Below, one piece after another: positions 62,091 to 64,000 of a DNA stretch of 64,000 nucleotides (within the stretch, counting starts at the first letter, position 1; every line of letters begins with the position of its first letter). Origin of the DNA: an uncultured Pseudodesulfovibrio sp. (GTDB taxonomy: Bacteria; Desulfobacterota; Desulfovibrionia; Desulfovibrionales; Desulfovibrionaceae); contig NZ_OY782498.1 in NCBI RefSeq assembly GCF_963677845.1, positions 1,867,518 through 1,931,517 on the forward strand, read 5' to 3'. Position numbers and translations under genes: made by a program. A model generated the notes under the pieces. The model was not told where the DNA came from, searched no databases, and saw nothing but the letters and a program-made list of their open reading frames with translations.

Positions 62091-63533
62091 GTGGCCCGGA
62101 TTCTCATTATAGACGACGACTTTGAAATCTGTGAGACCATGGAAAGTCTGATAACCAGACTCACTCACGAATGTGCTTCAGCGCACACCATGGATGAAGG
62201 CATGCGCCAGGCCAATAAAAGCGAATTTGACGTAATATTCCTTGATGTCAGTTTGCCCGACGGCAACGGGCTGAACATATTGCCTGATATCATGGCCCTG
62301 CCCAATCCGCCCGAAGTCATCATTTTAACGGGCAAAGGCGACCCTGATGGAGCTGAACTGGCTATCAAAGGCGGTGCTTGGGATTATCTACTCAAACCTT
62401 CCAGCATCCGTGAAATATCGCTCACCCTTGGTCGTGCTCTGAAATATCATGAGAAAAAAGGCGGGGCCAACAGTATTGGTTCTCTGGATCTGACCGGTGT
62501 TGTTGGCGAAAGCCCAAGCATTAAAGCAAGCTTCAACCTTCTCTCTCAAGCGGCCCGGTCTGATTCCAATGCCCTTATTACCGGACAAACCGGCACAGGC
62601 AAGGAACTGTTCGCAGCGACAATCCATGAAAATTCAAAACGAAAATCCGGCAACTTTGTCGTAGTGGACTGCGCAGGCCTTACGGAATCTCTATTGGAAT
62701 CAACTTTATATGGTCACCGTAAAGGCGCATTTACTGGTGCGCAAAAAGACCGCATTGGATTGATTAAACTCGCTGACCACGGAACACTTTTCCTTGATGA
62801 AGTTGGCGAGATGCCACTCTCCATGCAAAAAGCTTTTCTCAGAGTCCTTCAAGAACGGACTTTCCGCCCAGTGGGTGACACTCGGGAACAAACCAGTAAT
62901 TTCAGGCTGGTGGCAGCAACAAATCGCAATCTCGATGACATGGTCGACAAAGGGGAATTTCGTTCTGACCTACTTTACAGACTCAAAACAATGCATATTC
63001 ATCTGCCGCCGCTCATGGATCGGCCTGAAGATATCCGCGCCCTCAGTGTCTTCCGTGTACAACAGCTCTGCAAACAATACGGGATGGAACCAAAAACGCT
63101 TGGGTCCGACTTTCACCCGGCTTTAGCAAGCTACAATTGGCCTGGTAACGTTCGAGAATTATTCAACACATTGGAACGGGCTGTGGTCGCATCTGGCGAT
63201 GAAAAAACGCTGTACGCCATGCATCTTCCACGAGAACTCCGTATCAAGATGGCAAAAGCACAAATCGAACGCATGACCGGCACAGAAGTCGTATCCGACA
63301 AAGCGGACACCACGGTCGCTGAGCCAGTCCGAAAAATTGGACAAGACATATTTGAAGACATTTTCGATCAGGAACTGCCCACCCTCAGAGACTTCAAAGG
63401 CATGGCAGAAAAAATATATCTTGGCGAACTCATTCGACAATGTGGTGGAGATCTCGCAAAAATACTTATTACATCCAAACTATCTCGATCTCATTTCTAT
63501 AGCCTGCTCAAAAAGTACGGCCTTTCGCTTTAA
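62091..63533 (+). CDS. Sigma-54-dependent response regulator
   Basis: A 480-residue NtrC-type regulator starting at GTG 62091 (GGGAGAG upstream). The receiver (about 1-120) has RILIIDDDFEIC and the phospho-Asp in VIFLDVSLPDG. The AAA domain (about 140-370) has GQTGTGKE, an intact GAFTGA (YGHRKGAFTGAQKD), Walker B GTLFLDEVGE and RSDLLYRLKTMHI. The C-terminus ends in a Fis-like helix-turn-helix (DLAKILITSKLSRSHFYSLL). It is the partner of the hybrid kinase immediately upstream and should activate sigma-54 promoters. Its targets are not evident in the window; the next gene is tag. Confidence 0.93.
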   Translation: MARILIIDDDFEICETMESLITRLTHECASAHTMDEGMRQANKSEFDVIFLDVSLPDGNGLNILPDIMALPNPPEVIILTGKGDPDGAELAIKGGAWDYLLKPSSIREISLTLGRALKYHEKKGGANSIGSLDLTGVVGESPSIKASFNLLSQAARSDSNALITGQTGTGKELFAATIHENSKRKSGNFVVVDCAGLTESLLESTLYGHRKGAFTGAQKDRIGLIKLADHGTLFLDEVGEMPLSMQKAFLRVLQERTFRPVGDTREQTSNFRLVAATNRNLDDMVDKGEFRSDLLYRLKTMHIHLPPLMDRPEDIRALSVFRVQQLCKQYGMEPKTLGSDFHPALASYNWPGNVRELFNTLERAVVASGDEKTLYAMHLPRELRIKMAKAQIERMTGTEVVSDKADTTVAEPVRKIGQDIFEDIFDQELPTLRDFKGMAEKIYLGELIRQCGGDLAKILITSKLSRSHFYSLLKKYGLSL

Positions 63534-63544
63534 AGGAACTTTCA

Positions 63545-64000
63545 ATGGCAAAATTCAACTCATATTGTGAAGCATGCTGGACCCTCGATGAAACGGACGT
63601 AGACAAAATCTATCACGACACCCAATACGGTTTTCCCATAGAAGATGATAACGAACTATTTGGACGACTGATTCTGGAAATCAATCAAGCAGGACTCAGC
63701 TGGCGTACCATCCTCAATAAACAGGAAAATTTTCGCAAAGCGTATAATCAATACGATATCGAAACCATTGCCAATTATGGAGAGGAAGACAGATCACGTC
63801 TGCTCAGCGACGCCGGAATCATCCGCAACCGTTTGAAAATTGGTGCTGCCATTCACAACGCAAATGCTCTTCTTATTTTAAAAAAGGAATACGGTTCCTT
63901 CAAAGGCTGGCTGGACACGCATCACCCACTCAGTAAAGAAGAGTGGGTTAAATTGTTCAAAAGACATTTCAAATTCGTTGGTGGCGAAATTGTCAATGAA
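63545..64000 (+). CDS. tag: DNA-3-methyladenine glycosylase I, 3' end cut by window edge
   Basis: The first 152 residues of a Tag-family base-excision glycosylase that removes 3-methyladenine from DNA. Family marks are EACWTLDETDV, IYHDTQYGFPIEDDNELFGR, LILEINQAGLSWRTILNKQE, and GIIRNRLKIGAAIHNANALL. The usual N-terminal RCxWC zinc-ligand motif is altered to YCEACW. The ATG follows the response-regulator stop by 11 bp with AAAGGAAC as a ribosome site. Confidence 0.92.
   Translation, partial: MAKFNSYCEACWTLDETDVDKIYHDTQYGFPIEDDNELFGRLILEINQAGLSWRTILNKQENFRKAYNQYDIETIANYGEEDRSRLLSDAGIIRNRLKIGAAIHNANALLILKKEYGSFKGWLDTHHPLSKEEWVKLFKRHFKFVGGEIVNE

Overview
The window looks like part of a chromosome of a Desulfovibrio-type sulfate-reducing deltaproteobacterium, most likely close to Pseudodesulfovibrio or Desulfovibrio. 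This is an inference from gene content: selA, two genes of the rare GAK set (a CofD-like protein and an XXXCH-motif protein), three methyl-accepting chemotaxis proteins (one with a CxxCH haem motif), class III cyclases with periplasmic-binding-protein sensors, sigma-54-type regulators, and NifX-like and DASS/NhaB sodium transport genes. No rRNA or other species marker is present, so the genus is tentative.

Layout. 1-8.3 kb is chromosomal: a minus-strand folC-selA-M18 aminopeptidase run, an MCP, the two GAK genes and an AEC-family transporter. A tRNA-Leu(CAG) lies at 8493-8579. 8.8-21.7 kb is a plus-strand signalling and biotin block: a cyclase with three tandem solute-binding domains, a second cyclase followed 9 bp later by a solute-binding protein gene, a double-Cache MCP, a fused bioD-bioA gene behind a perfect palindrome, and a sodium:solute symporter. 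A second, identical tRNA-Leu(CAG) lies at 21778-21864.

21.84-44.93 kb is an integrated, probably mobilizable element. It is bounded by a 21-bp direct repeat of the tRNA 3' end (attL 21844-21864, attR 44912-44932). A tyrosine integrase lies inside the left end; a MobA/MobL relaxase, a soluble VirD4/TraG-like coupling protein and two small accessory genes lie inside the right end. Short motifs shared by both ends look like integrase arm sites. Cargo, left to right: (a) an AAA ATPase - DUF3150 - CobT-like VWA/HExxH operon with a zinc-ribbon/glycine-zipper protein and a one-helix membrane protein; (b) a periplasmic and metal-related block with an SH3 protein, a DUF3299-NicO fusion, an exported amidohydrolase and a MalT-like LuxR regulator; (c) a short stand-alone tyrosine recombinase behind GTTAAC repeats; (d) a Gabija-like pair, an OLD/TOPRIM nuclease overlapping a UvrD-like helicase; (e) a decayed gene fragment.

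45-64 kb returns to chromosome: a large autotransporter with a repetitive passenger, the haem-motif MCP, a regulator of sigma-54 architecture with altered key motifs plus a NifX-like gene, a CBS-domain protein with a DASS transporter, a left-handed beta-helix protein with NhaB, a Dabb protein with a small zinc-finger-like protein, a hybrid histidine kinase with its sigma-54 response regulator, and the start of a 3-methyladenine DNA glycosylase gene.

How the genes work together: the chromosomal parts mainly sense small molecules and redox state (MCPs, cyclases, two-component pair) and drive sodium-coupled uptake. The element adds mobility, anti-phage defence and at least one uncharacterised ATPase/VWA module. 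The best candidates for undescribed biology are the AAA-DUF3150-VWA operon, the DUF3299-NicO fusion, and the regulator at 50.9 kb that has lost both the GAFTGA motif and the Walker B aspartate while sitting near TGTTTCA palindromes and a sigma-70-like promoter.
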